From: Niabella agricola
GTDB taxonomy: Bacteria > Bacteroidota > Bacteroidia > Chitinophagales > Chitinophagaceae
NCBI RefSeq assembly: GCF_021538615.1
Contig: NZ_JAJHIZ010000003.1
Span: forward strand, 3,224,001 to 3,288,000
Reading direction: 5' to 3'
Length of the DNA: 64,000 nt
Positions 34,120 to 42,477 of this stretch are shown in pieces. The translations under genes were made by a program, and so were the position numbers. Under the pieces are notes generated by a model. It worked only from the letters and a program-made list of their open reading frames with translations, made no database searches and had not been told where the DNA came from. Position 1 is the first letter of the stretch. The number at the start of each line of letters is the position of its first letter.

Positions 34120-34186
34120 GCCTTGGAGGGCGTATGATACGCATTGCTTTCCCGCTATCATTGATGTTTGATAAATGTGAAAGGGC

Positions 34187-34207
34187 TACGGAAACCCGTA
34201 TTACGGG
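34187..34207. promoter_or_regulatory. Palindromic operator-like site TACGG-N4-CCGTA with an extra arm
   Basis: TACGG-AAAC-CCGTA at 34187-34200 is followed directly by TTACGGG, so the right arm can also pair with the next arm (CCCGTA-T-TACGGG). It is 69 bases upstream of the response regulator start. Confidence 0.55.
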
Positions 34208-34275
34208 CATGCATGGACCCTTTATTTTTGAATCGGAAAAATTTATGTTCAACAGATACTAATTGCAATACCTGA

Positions 34276-34941
34276 ATGATCAAAAAAGTATTGATAGCAG
34301 AAGACCATGAAAGCGTTAGCATTTCCATCCAGAAAACCCTGGAAGCGCTTCATATGGATCAGATCGACCATGTTTATTATTGCGATGATGCGTTGATGAA
34401 GATTCAAGAGGCCAGGCAACAGCACCATTCGTATGATATCCTGATTACGGATCTTTATTTTGAAAAGGATCACCGCGATCAGCAAATCGACAACGGAGCT
34501 ACCCTTATTGCCGCAGCCCGGAAGGCACAGCCGGATCTGAAAGTGCTGGTGTTTTCGGCAGAAAGCAAGGCCGCCATTATTGAAACGCTGTTTGATCAGT
34601 TGGAAATTGACGGGTATGTCCGCAAGGCCCGCGGAGATGCCCGGGAGCTCAAAAAGGCACTGGAACATATAAAAGCAGGACAGCGGTATTATCCCCGGCA
34701 CCTGCTGCAGCAGGTAAAGCAGGTAAATCATTATGCTTTTACACCTTTGGATATTACCATTATAGCACTTATGACCCAGGGAAAACGCCAGCAGGAAATA
34801 GCGGATCATTTAAAAAAAAGCAAGATACAACCCTCCAGTTTAAGCAGCATTGAAAAGCGGCTCACCCTCATGAAGGATGCGCTCAACTTTTCCACCAACG
34901 AACAGTTAATTGCCTACTGTGTAAAGCTGGGCGTTGTCTGA
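34276..34941 (+). CDS. Response regulator with LuxR-like DNA-binding domain
   Basis: A 221-residue cytoplasmic regulator. The receiver domain is complete: acidic pair Glu9-Asp10 (LIAEDHES), phospho-acceptor Asp59 (ILITDLYFEKD), and the late Thr/Ser and Lys in VLVFSAES and YVRKARGD. The C-terminal 70 residues form a GerE-like helix-turn-helix of the Bacteroidota type (LDITIIALMTQGKRQQEIADHL, then a basic linker and SIEKRLTLMKDALNF). No histidine kinase gene is nearby. Its divergent position and the repeated palindromes next to it suggest that it controls itself and the nuclease run. Confidence 0.88.
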   Translation: MIKKVLIAEDHESVSISIQKTLEALHMDQIDHVYYCDDALMKIQEARQQHHSYDILITDLYFEKDHRDQQIDNGATLIAAARKAQPDLKVLVFSAESKAAIIETLFDQLEIDGYVRKARGDARELKKALEHIKAGQRYYPRHLLQQVKQVNHYAFTPLDITIIALMTQGKRQQEIADHLKKSKIQPSSLSSIEKRLTLMKDALNFSTNEQLIAYCVKLGVV

Positions 34942-35013
34942 GTGCGGGTATTCATCCTGGTGCCGGAACTATACTGCCGCGGATTTATCAATTATTAGGC
35001 GGTACTTTGCGGT

Positions 35014-35868
35014 ATGAAATGGATTACCCGGGAACGGCCCAAGGTGGACCGCATAGCCTGTCCCTGGCTTATAAAGCGGTTTATTGATCCCGATGCGGAG
35101 ATCATCTATGTACCCTTTGATGAAGTGCTGGAACGGGCTGCCGTACTGGATGCCATCCCTTTTGATATACCCGGGGTTGAGTATACCCATTACGAGGATA
35201 AGTGCACGTTTGATTATTTTTTACAAAAACACCAGTTAAAGGATCCGGCTTTGGCGGCGATGGCAGCCATCGTGCGGGGGGCGGATACGGACCGGCATGA
35301 TCTGGCCAGCCAGGCCGCCGGGTTATGGGCCATATCTGCCGGGCTCAATCATAATATTGATGACGACCAGCAATTGCTGGAAGCCGGTATGGTGCTCTAT
35401 GATGCGCTGTACAGCTGGGCAAAATTTCTGCAAAAGGAAAAGCATACGCAAATGCCCGTGGAGCGCCTGCTGATCGATGTATATAATAAGTTTATCCGGC
35501 AGCAATCTTCCCCAAAAAAAACACCACAATGGGTGGCGGAATTAAAGGAGATCATCCAGGACCAGATCGACACCAACCTGACCCTGAACAACATCTCAAA
35601 ATCGCTGGACATTAACCCATCCTACCTGTCGCGGGAGTTTTCCAGGCACTTCGATAACCAGAGCTTTGGCGATTATATACGCAAAATGCGCATCGACAAA
35701 GCCATCGAACTGATGGGCGATGCCCGGTATTCACTTACCGAGATCGCCTATCTTACAGGCTTTTCCGATCAAAGCCATTTTACCCGCATCTTTAAAAAGT
35801 ACACCGGCGAAAGTCCTTCGGGGTACCGGAAAAAACAGACAAAAGGTAATGAATCTACCAAACCGTAA
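35014..35868 (+). CDS. ChrB-like chromate sensor fused to an AraC helix-turn-helix
   Basis: A 284-residue fusion. Residues 1-140 match the C-terminal ChrB domain of chromate resistance (ITRERPKVDRIACPWLIKRFIDPDAEIIYVP in blocks; GVEYTHYEDKCTFDYFL; IVRGADTDRHDLASQAAGL). Residues about 178-275 are a full AraC-type DNA-binding domain (LTLNNISKSLDINPSYLSREF, then YSLTEIAYLTGFSDQSHFTRIFKKYTGESPSGYR). ChrB proteins sense chromate and regulate chrA; here sensing and DNA binding are joined in an unusual way, with an AraC domain in place of the ordinary ChrB N-terminus. It lies upstream of chrA in the same direction. Confidence 0.88.
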   Translation: MKWITRERPKVDRIACPWLIKRFIDPDAEIIYVPFDEVLERAAVLDAIPFDIPGVEYTHYEDKCTFDYFLQKHQLKDPALAAMAAIVRGADTDRHDLASQAAGLWAISAGLNHNIDDDQQLLEAGMVLYDALYSWAKFLQKEKHTQMPVERLLIDVYNKFIRQQSSPKKTPQWVAELKEIIQDQIDTNLTLNNISKSLDINPSYLSREFSRHFDNQSFGDYIRKMRIDKAIELMGDARYSLTEIAYLTGFSDQSHFTRIFKKYTGESPSGYRKKQTKGNESTKP

Positions 35869-35928
35869 ATCCTGTTCTATTTTTTATCCGCGTTTTTAAA
35901 GACTCTTGCATACTAAAGCAATGGGTGC

Positions 35929-36471
35929 ATGTGGTATTTTTTAAATCGTAAAAACAGTACAAAAGTGATTACCGGCATCCTCAGGTCAGCCGTTTTCATT
36001 TGCACTACCTGGAGCGCTGCCCAGGTGTGCGCGCAAACCGACGCTAAGGTCAGGGGTTATGTAGGCATCCTGCATCCCCTGGTAACGTACAGCAAAAATG
36101 CTGTGCCTCATTATAATTTTGACGGGGCTTATACGGTAGGGTTGCCTGCAGGTATCAACTTGTGGAAGTCGGAAAATATCGGGTTTTCTATGGAGTTTGT
36201 ACCGTTGGTGCGCGTAGTCAATGGTACAAGCAAGATGAACAATTTTTTATTTCACCCCGGTGCGCTGTTTGCTTTGGGCAACGGTTTTACCCTGGCTACC
36301 CGGGCTGCTTTTGAAACCTCCGGCCGTTACGGGTTTACACCGGTGCTGAACAAGGTGGTACGGAAAAACAAGGGCAGCAGTTATTTTGTAGCAGTACCGG
36401 TTCCTGCCCGTTTTGGCAATGATCAGCCGGCCTCCCTGTCGGTTGCATTTCAGTTTGGAGTAGCCTTTTAA
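35929..36471 (+). CDS. Small secreted barrel-like protein in the chromate cluster
   Basis: A 180-residue protein with a signal peptide (VFICTTWSAAQVCAQ, cleavage near residue 35). The mature part alternates polar and hydrophobic residues with many glycines and aromatic residues (VGLPAGINLWKSENIGFSMEF, LPGALFALGNGFTLATRAAFE-like), and ends in SVAFQFGVAF, a typical C-terminal beta-barrel strand. It may be a small outer-membrane barrel. No family can be named. It lies 60 bases after the ChrB-AraC gene and 35 before chrA. Confidence 0.65.
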   Translation: MWYFLNRKNSTKVITGILRSAVFICTTWSAAQVCAQTDAKVRGYVGILHPLVTYSKNAVPHYNFDGAYTVGLPAGINLWKSENIGFSMEFVPLVRVVNGTSKMNNFLFHPGALFALGNGFTLATRAAFETSGRYGFTPVLNKVVRKNKGSSYFVAVPVPARFGNDQPASLSVAFQFGVAF

Positions 36472-36506
36472 CTACCGGTAATGGTTTCACCTGTTAAGGT
36501 TTTTGT

Positions 36507-37637
36507 ATGGAAGCAAGCTATCAATTAAAACAGCTGGTATTTTATTTTTTAAAGCTGGGCGCTATTGGCTTTGGCGGACCGGTGGCCCTGGTAGGGTATA
36601 TGCATCGCGACCTGGTGGAGAACCGCAAGTGGATTGATGAAGAGGCTTACCGGGAAGGGGTAGCGCTGGCGCAGCTCGCGCCCGGTCCGCTGGCCGCACA
36701 GCTGGCTATTTATCTGGGCTATGTGCATTACCGGGTTTGCGGTGCCACGCTGGTAGGATTGGCCTTTGTATTGCCCTCGTTCCTGATGGTGGTAGCGCTG
36801 GGCTATGCTTATATGGCGGCCGGAGGCCTGCCCTGGATGCAGGCTTTATTCTATGGCATTGGAGCCGCCGTTATCGGAATCATTGCTGTAAGCGGTTATA
36901 AGCTGTCCAAAAAAAGCCTGGGAAAGAGTCCGTTATTATGGGGTATTGCCGGGATATTAGCTGCATCAACCTTTATCAGTGAAAAGGAAAATATTTGGCT
37001 GATACTGGCTGGCGGTGCCCTGGTTTGGCTTTGGAAAGCACCGCCGCGGTTTTTAAAACCCTTATCTTTTTTCCCGGCAATCCTGTTCCTGTTTTCCGGC
37101 GTTTCGTCCAATGAAAAGCTATCCCAGTTGGCCGGGTATTTTTTTAAGGCAGGAGCCTTTGTGTTTGGGAGTGGCCTGGCCATTGTTCCTTTTTTGTATG
37201 GGGGTGTGGTAATGGAATACCATTGGCTCAGCGAGCAGCAGTTCCTGGATGCAGTAGCGGTGGCCATGATCACGCCCGGCCCTGTGGTTATTACAGTAGG
37301 CTTTATCGGTTATCTGGTGGCGGGTTTCCCCGGTGCCTGTGTGGCGGCGCTGGCCACCTTCCTGCCCTGTTATCTTTTTACCATCCTGCCCGCGCCCTAT
37401 TTTAAAAAGTACGGGAAACACCCGGCCATTAAGGCCTGGGTAGACGGGCTTACGGCTGCGGCCATCGGTGCCATTATAGGGGCGGTGCTTGTTTTAGCTA
37501 AAAGACAGCTTACGGATGTTACCGCCGTTGGTATTGCTGCAATAACGGTACTATTATTGCTGCGGTTTAAAAAAATAACAGAACCGCTCATCATTGCTGC
37601 TGCTGCCATTGCAGGGCTGCTTATAAAAAGTCTTTAA
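36507..37637 (+). CDS. chrA: Chromate transporter ChrA
   Basis: A 376-residue inner-membrane protein of the CHR family, which exports chromate. It has the bidomain form with two related halves: the first begins FFLKLGAIGFGGPVALVGYMHRDL and continues with YREGVALAQLAPGPLAAQLAIYLGY; the second begins FFKAGAFVFGSGLAIVPFLYGGVV and continues with FLDAVAVAMITPGPVVITVGFIGYLV. The APGPLA and TPGPVV motifs in the halves are the family signatures. About ten transmembrane segments are visible. It lies downstream of the ChrB-AraC fusion. Confidence 0.95.
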   Translation: MEASYQLKQLVFYFLKLGAIGFGGPVALVGYMHRDLVENRKWIDEEAYREGVALAQLAPGPLAAQLAIYLGYVHYRVCGATLVGLAFVLPSFLMVVALGYAYMAAGGLPWMQALFYGIGAAVIGIIAVSGYKLSKKSLGKSPLLWGIAGILAASTFISEKENIWLILAGGALVWLWKAPPRFLKPLSFFPAILFLFSGVSSNEKLSQLAGYFFKAGAFVFGSGLAIVPFLYGGVVMEYHWLSEQQFLDAVAVAMITPGPVVITVGFIGYLVAGFPGACVAALATFLPCYLFTILPAPYFKKYGKHPAIKAWVDGLTAAAIGAIIGAVLVLAKRQLTDVTAVGIAAITVLLLLRFKKITEPLIIAAAAIAGLLIKSL

Positions 37638-37648
37638 AATCCCATCAT

Positions 37649-38587
37649 ATGAAAACGTATTTTCTCTTCCTGGCCATTGCCATTTTAAGCTGTAATCAAC
37701 CCCCTGCTGCTGATAAAGATGGCAGGAAGGATACGGATAGTACAACTGTCCGCTGCGACCCGGGTACCAGTAAACTGGACATTGCAAAAATAGAAACGAT
37801 CACCGGCATGAAGGGTACAGAGAAGAACGGGGAGTATAAAATTACCGTACCTCAGAATGATCTGAGGGTGATGGTAGACGGCTTCCGCATCACCCCGCCC
37901 ATGGGTTTGGGCAGTTGGGCCGCTTTTACACCCTGCGGGGATAGTGCCATGGTGATGGGGGATATTATTGTAACCGGAACCGATCTGGGGCCGGTACAGC
38001 AGGAAGTGATCCGGCAGGGCTTTTCTATTACGGCTATTCACAATCACTTTGTACGCAACCAGCCGGCTGTGATGTATATGCATATCGACCGGTCGGCCGA
38101 CGTAGCCACACTTGCTGCCGGAGTTAGAGCCATCTTTGCCAGGGTAGCCAAAACGCGGGGTGCGGATCCAAAGGCAGCACCGGCTGATAGCGTGACCAAT
38201 ACCATACCCCTCGCCGCGCTGGACAGCATCATTGGTCACAAGGGAGAAATGAATAAAGGCGTTTACAAATACACCATTGGCCGGCCGGATGTATCCCTTA
38301 CCGAGCATGGTATTTCCGTAAGCAGCTTTATGGGTTTTAATACCTGGGCGGCCTGGCAGGGCACACTGGAAAAAGCAGCTGTTGCGGGCGATTTTACAAT
38401 GCTCGAAAACGAGGTAACCCCGGTTATAAAAGCATTGGTCGAAAACGGCATTGAAGTAGTGGCGGTGCACAACCACATGGTGCACGAAACACCAAAAGTA
38501 TTCTTCCTGCATTATTGGGGCACCGGCAATGCCCTGCAGCTGGCCCGAGGGCTTAAAGCAGCGCTGGATAAAACAGGCACCCGTTAA
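37649..38587 (+). CDS. DUF1259 (LppY/LpqO) lipoprotein with two tandem domains
   Basis: A 312-residue lipoprotein (signal LFLAIAILSC, lipobox Cys near residue 14). Two DUF1259 copies follow: the first at about 40-165 with LDIAKIETITGMKGTEKNGEY, GLGSWAAF and AIHNHFVRNQPAVMYMHI; the second at about 185-310 with LDSIIGHKGEMNKGVYKYTI, GFNTWAAW and AVHNHMVHETPKVFFLHYWG. The repeated HNH-x-V and H-Y/H-I motifs may bind a metal. DUF1259 proteins have no proven function. Here one begins 11 bases after chrA, so it is probably part of the chromate operon. Confidence 0.85.
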   Translation: MKTYFLFLAIAILSCNQPPAADKDGRKDTDSTTVRCDPGTSKLDIAKIETITGMKGTEKNGEYKITVPQNDLRVMVDGFRITPPMGLGSWAAFTPCGDSAMVMGDIIVTGTDLGPVQQEVIRQGFSITAIHNHFVRNQPAVMYMHIDRSADVATLAAGVRAIFARVAKTRGADPKAAPADSVTNTIPLAALDSIIGHKGEMNKGVYKYTIGRPDVSLTEHGISVSSFMGFNTWAAWQGTLEKAAVAGDFTMLENEVTPVIKALVENGIEVVAVHNHMVHETPKVFFLHYWGTGNALQLARGLKAALDKTGTR

Positions 38588-38649
38588 CCATAAAGGAATG
38601 AAGGAGATTGATGTATAACACCGGGGGAATAAGTCCCTGAACGGTTACA

Positions 38650-39760
38650 CACTCATTCGTCATCCCGACTGAGTCCGCAGGGCGAATGGAAGGATCTGGT
38701 TCCACGCTGATGAGATGCCTCCGCTGCGGTGGGCATGACGGCACAAAGGGAGTATGTATGGTATCCGGACCACAGTCGCAAACACAACACACCCATTCGT
38801 CATCCCGACTGAGTCCGCAGGGCGAATGGAGGGATCTGGTTCCACACTGATGAGATGCCTCCGCTGCGGTGGGCATGACGGCACAAAGGGAATAGGTGTT
38901 GTATCCGGACCACGGTCACAAAAACACACTCATTCGTCAACCCGACTGAGTCCGCAGGGCGAATGGAGGGATCTGGTTCCACACTGATGAGATGCCTCCG
39001 CTGCGGTGGGCATGACGGCACAAAGGGAGTATGTATTGTATCCGGACCACGGTCACAAAAACACACTCATTCGTCAACCCGACTGAGTCCGCAGGGCGAA
39101 TGGAGGGATCTGGTTCCACGCTGATGAGATGCCTCCGCTGCGGTCGGCATGACGGCACAAAGGGAGTGTATGGTATCCGGATCACAGTCGCAAGCACAAC
39201 ACACCCATCCGTCATCCCGACTGAGTCCGCAGGGCGAATGGAGGGATCTGGTTCCACGTTGATGAGATGCCTCCACTGCGGTCGGCATGACGGAACAAAG
39301 TGCATATATATTAAAGCAGATTACAGTTGCAATGACAACACCTTCTTCCGTCATCCCGACCGAATCCGTCGTGGCGGATAAGTGGAGGGATCTGGTTCCA
39401 CACTGATGAGATGCCTCCGCTGCGGTGGGCATGACGGCACAAAGGGAATAGGTATTGTATCCGGACCACGGTCACAAAAACACACTCATTCGTCAACCCG
39501 ACTGAGTCCGCAGGGCGAATGGAGAGATCTGGTTCCACACTGATGAGATGCCTCCGCTGCGGTGGGCATGACGGAACAAAGGGAACAGACATTGGAGCGG
39601 AATCCTGGTTGTAAAGCCAACACACGCTTTCGTCATCCCGACTGAGTCCGCAGGGCGAATGGAGGGATCTGGTTCCACACTGATAAGATGCCTCCGCTGC
39701 GGTCGGCATGACGGGACAAAGAGAGGATGTATTGTATCCGGATCACGGCCTTCCAACCCG
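38650..39760. repeat. Tandem array of eight 138-bp units
   Basis: Eight copies start near 38654, 38794, 38931, 39068, 39206, 39344, 39487 and 39627, with spacings of 137-143 bases. Each unit holds CGTCATCCCGACTGAGTCCG, GGATCTGGTTCCAC, GATGAGATGCCTCCGCTGCG and GGGCATGACGGCACAAAGGG. The ends CGTCATCCCGAC and GTCGGCATGACG are inverted copies, so each unit can fold as a long hairpin. Long open frames on both strands here are caused by the repeat and show no protein-like features. The sixth copy has an insertion in its middle. Confidence 0.93.
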
Positions 39761-39918
39761 CCGGCCTGATTCCCATGATTTCTGTAACTGCTTCCGAACG
39801 TTAATCAATTAGCGATACCGGATTGTGTATAAGAGTCGCCTTATCTGTTATTCACCGGTTTTTTTACCACGGTCGCCGGTTTGGTGCACAAAAAATGGAC
39901 TTGCCGTTCCTTTTCTAT

Positions 39919-39939
39919 TTATCTTTATCATCAAGATAA
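39919..39939. promoter_or_regulatory. Operator-like inverted repeat upstream of the MarR gene
   Basis: TTATCTT and AAGATAA are perfect inverted arms separated by 7 bases, 16 bases upstream of the ATG. The spacing and ATCTT/AAGAT arms resemble MarR-family operators, suggesting autoregulation. Confidence 0.55.
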
Positions 39940-39955
39940 TTAATAATAAAGATAT

Positions 39956-40417
39956 ATGGAACCGTCAGCAACAGAAAATTTAAGCGATTTAGGAAGAGCG
40001 ATCTCCGATGCAACCATCCTCATGCATGAGGCCATCGCGCGCAGCGCCGGTCTTACCGGTGTGGATCATAAATACCTCAGCCTGATCCTGCGGCAGGGGC
40101 CGCTTACGGCGGGGGAGTTGTCCAGCCTCACCGGGCTTACTACCGGGGCTGTAACCGCCATGATCGACCGGCTGGAGGAACGGAAGCTGGTAAGCCGCCA
40201 GCTGGACAAAACCGACCGGCGGAAGGTATTGATCGTTGCCAACAAAGCAAAGGCAAAAAAACTATTCGAACCGTCCAACACCCGGTTGAAAGCGGAAGTA
40301 GAAAAACTGGTTTCCACCTACAGCAAGAAGGAGATAGCGTTAATCGCGGGCTATCTCCGTGCGTCGATCAATATCATGCAGACCTTTACCCACGAACTGA
40401 ATAAAAAAAATAAATAA
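39956..40417 (+). CDS. MarR-family transcriptional regulator
   Basis: A 153-residue winged-helix regulator. The recognition region is clear: GPLTAGELSSLTGLTTGAVTAMIDRLEERKLV, followed by the wing SRQLDKTDRRKVLIV. The N- and C-terminal helices form the dimer interface. MarR proteins repress genes for efflux or stress responses until they bind small phenolic or lipid ligands. The next gene, a four-helix membrane protein 26 bases downstream, is the likely target. An inverted repeat just upstream may be its operator. Confidence 0.93.
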   Translation: MEPSATENLSDLGRAISDATILMHEAIARSAGLTGVDHKYLSLILRQGPLTAGELSSLTGLTTGAVTAMIDRLEERKLVSRQLDKTDRRKVLIVANKAKAKKLFEPSNTRLKAEVEKLVSTYSKKEIALIAGYLRASINIMQTFTHELNKKNK

Positions 40418-40443
40418 CATTCACATTTTTTAAAACCACGATT

Positions 40444-40950
40444 ATGAGTAACGTGAATATGGAATACTTATCAAGAGCCGAGGGTTGGTTATTTGTAACC
40501 ACCCTGGCCTATTTTTTACTAAACGGCGCACAGCTTTTTGAAACGGCGGTACTGGTTCCTAAATGGACGGCCGCCCCGCCTGAATCCTTCCGGTACTTTA
40601 AGGCTCCGTATGGCGCCGATCTTAAAACCTTTTGGATCATCGCTCATTCCATACATGAAATAACCTTTATCCTGGCTATGGTTTTCTGCTGGAAAATAGA
40701 GCCTGTAAGGAACGGGCTCCTGGTGTTGTTTGCTTTACATGTGGCCATGCGGGTATGGACCCTTGCTTATTTTGCCCCCAACATCATCGAGTTCCAGGCC
40801 ATAGCAAACGGCAAATCTTTTACTACAGACTTATTAAGCCGCGCAAAGCAATGGCGGAACCTGAACTATATCCGGGTAGGCATTTTTATGGCGATTTCTA
40901 TTGGGCTGGTTCCTTTGTTGGTAAAGCTCACCGGTTTAAAGAACGGGTAA
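40444..40950 (+). CDS. Four-helix membrane protein linked to the MarR regulator
   Basis: A 168-residue membrane protein with about four transmembrane helices (near residues 15-33, 63-83, 88-105 and 145-162). The family is not recognised. Motifs include WLFVTTLAYFLLNGAQLFETAVLVP at the first helix and IIAHSIHEITFILAMVFCW at the second, with conserved polar residues inside helices (Glu, His) that might bind a cofactor or ligand. It follows the MarR gene closely on the same strand and is probably regulated by it. Confidence 0.75.
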   Translation: MSNVNMEYLSRAEGWLFVTTLAYFLLNGAQLFETAVLVPKWTAAPPESFRYFKAPYGADLKTFWIIAHSIHEITFILAMVFCWKIEPVRNGLLVLFALHVAMRVWTLAYFAPNIIEFQAIANGKSFTTDLLSRAKQWRNLNYIRVGIFMAISIGLVPLLVKLTGLKNG

Positions 40951-40976
40951 GCAGCTTTACGGGCGCGGCCGCAACA

Positions 40977-41760
40977 TCCTTTCGTCATCCCTGCCGTGGT
41001 TGGCTTAAAAGTCCGTCATTTCGAGCGCAACGCAGTGAAGCCGAGAAATCCCCGACATATAATTTTCAGATAAAGAAATTTCTTCGTTTCGCTGCGGTCG
41101 GCATAACGGCACAAAAGGAGCATGTATGGCATCTGGATCACAGTCACCAGCACAACACACCCATTCGTCATTCCTGCCGTGGTTGGCTTAAAAGTCCGTC
41201 ATTTCGAGCGCAACGCAGTGAAGCCGAGAAATCTCCAATATATAATTTTCAGATAATGAGATTTCTTCGTTTCGTGCGGTGGGCATAACGGCACAAAGGG
41301 AGCATGTATGATATCCGGATCAAGGTCAAAAGACAACACACCCATTCGTCATTCCTGCCGTGGTTGGCTTAAAAGTCCGTCATTTCGAGCGCAACGCAGT
41401 GAAGCCGAGAAATCTCCAATATATAATTTTCAGATAATGAGATTTCTTCGTTTCGTGCGGTGGGCATAACGGCACAAAGGGAGCATGTATGATATCCGGA
41501 TCAAGGTCAAAAGACAACACACCCATTCGTCATTCCTGCCGTGGTTGGCTTAAAAGTCCGTCATTTCGAGCGCAACGCAGTGAAGCCGAGAAATCTCCAA
41601 TATATAATTTTCAGGTAATGAAATTTCTTCGTTTCGCTGCGGTGGGCATGACGGCACAAAGGGAGTATGTATGGTCCGGATCAAGGTCAAAACACAACAC
41701 ACCCATTCGTCATCCCGACCAAGCCCGCCAAAAAGCGGGCGCGTGGAGGGATCTGCCCAT
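40977..41760. repeat. Tandem array of about 181-bp units
   Basis: Four full copies start near 40981, 41163, 41344 and 41524, and a fifth at 41704 turns into the 138-bp repeat type. Each unit holds CATTCCTGCCGTGGTTGGCT, GTCATTTCGAGCGCAACGCA, GTGAAGCCGAGAAATC and GATTTCTTCGTTTCG, ending in GGGCATAACGGCACAAAG. GTGAAGCCGAGAAATC and its partner GATTTCTTCGTTTCGC are inverted copies that form a hairpin. Open frames spanning the array are repeat artefacts. Confidence 0.92.
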
Positions 41761-41818
41761 ATCCGCCAGAACCTTTTCCTACACGCATGTTCTGAATAAA
41801 TCCTTTTCTTTGCGGCCT

Positions 41819-42439
41819 ATGCATCTATCAAAGGCTTTTTTCATAGGCGATCAGAACCTGGAAATCTGTATGCCGCCGCCGGATGTCATTCAGCAGGCAT
41901 ACCAGCACCATAAAAGCGCCGCCTATTGGGCGCAGGTATGGCCCGCGGCCATTGGCCTTTGTATGTTCTTACAACAGCATAAAGAATACGTTGCGGATCA
42001 AAAGGTGCTGGAACTGGCCGCCGGCCTGGGCCTGCCGGGGTTATACGCAGCCTCCTTGGCCAAACAGGTAACCATCAGCGATAAGGAGGCGCTGGCATCG
42101 GATTATGTAAAACAATCGGCGGAACAATTACAGCTGCACAATGTAATCGCCAACCCCTTAGACTGGAAAGATGCGGTTACGCAGCCGTTACCGGATGTAG
42201 TGCTGCTCAGCGATGTAAACTATGAGCCGGAAGTATTTGCGGAGCTCAAAAAGGTCATTGATCACTTCCTGCAGCATCATATTCCAGTCATCATTAGCAC
42301 GCCCCAGCGGCTGGTGGCAAAACCCTTCGTCATCACATTGCTGCCATTTGTTGTGCAGCAATGGAACGGTACGGTAACGCTTAATGATACCGAGACAGAT
42401 GTAAGTGTTTTTGCGCTTAAGGGAGCGTACATGCATTGA
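41819..42439 (+). CDS. SAM-dependent methyltransferase, lysine-methyltransferase-like
   Basis: A 206-residue protein from the ATG at 41819; a longer frame from 41489 runs through the repeat array and is not real. The class I methyltransferase motif I is VLELAAGLGLPGLYAA (about residues 63-78), followed by VTISDKEA (motif II) and LPDVVLLSDVNYEPEVFAEL (motif IV). This resembles the METTL21-type or nicotinamide N-methyltransferase-like group (with WPAAIGLCMFLQQH before motif I), which methylate proteins. The target is unknown. It is convergent with the broken dinD. Confidence 0.85.
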   Translation: MHLSKAFFIGDQNLEICMPPPDVIQQAYQHHKSAAYWAQVWPAAIGLCMFLQQHKEYVADQKVLELAAGLGLPGLYAASLAKQVTISDKEALASDYVKQSAEQLQLHNVIANPLDWKDAVTQPLPDVVLLSDVNYEPEVFAELKKVIDHFLQHHIPVIISTPQRLVAKPFVITLLPFVVQQWNGTVTLNDTETDVSVFALKGAYMH

Positions 42440-42477
42440 TATAGCAGGGGACTTTGCAGCACCAGCTACAACGCTGC

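Noticed and set aside
38553..39756. Many overlapping frames of 77-132 residues on both strands across 38.6-39.8 kb
   Set aside because: They repeat with the 138-bp unit, encode near-identical peptides in several frames and have no domain or start signals; they are artefacts of the tandem array.
38650..41760. CRISPR array, because of regular repeats
   Set aside because: Units are 138 and 181 bp with no short unique spacers, no cas genes are nearby, and the units themselves are the repeated sequence.
40755..41818. Long frames through 40.8-41.8 kb that would extend the methyltransferase by 110 residues
   Set aside because: They run through the 181-bp repeat units. The methyltransferase has a proper start at 41819 and full family length without them.
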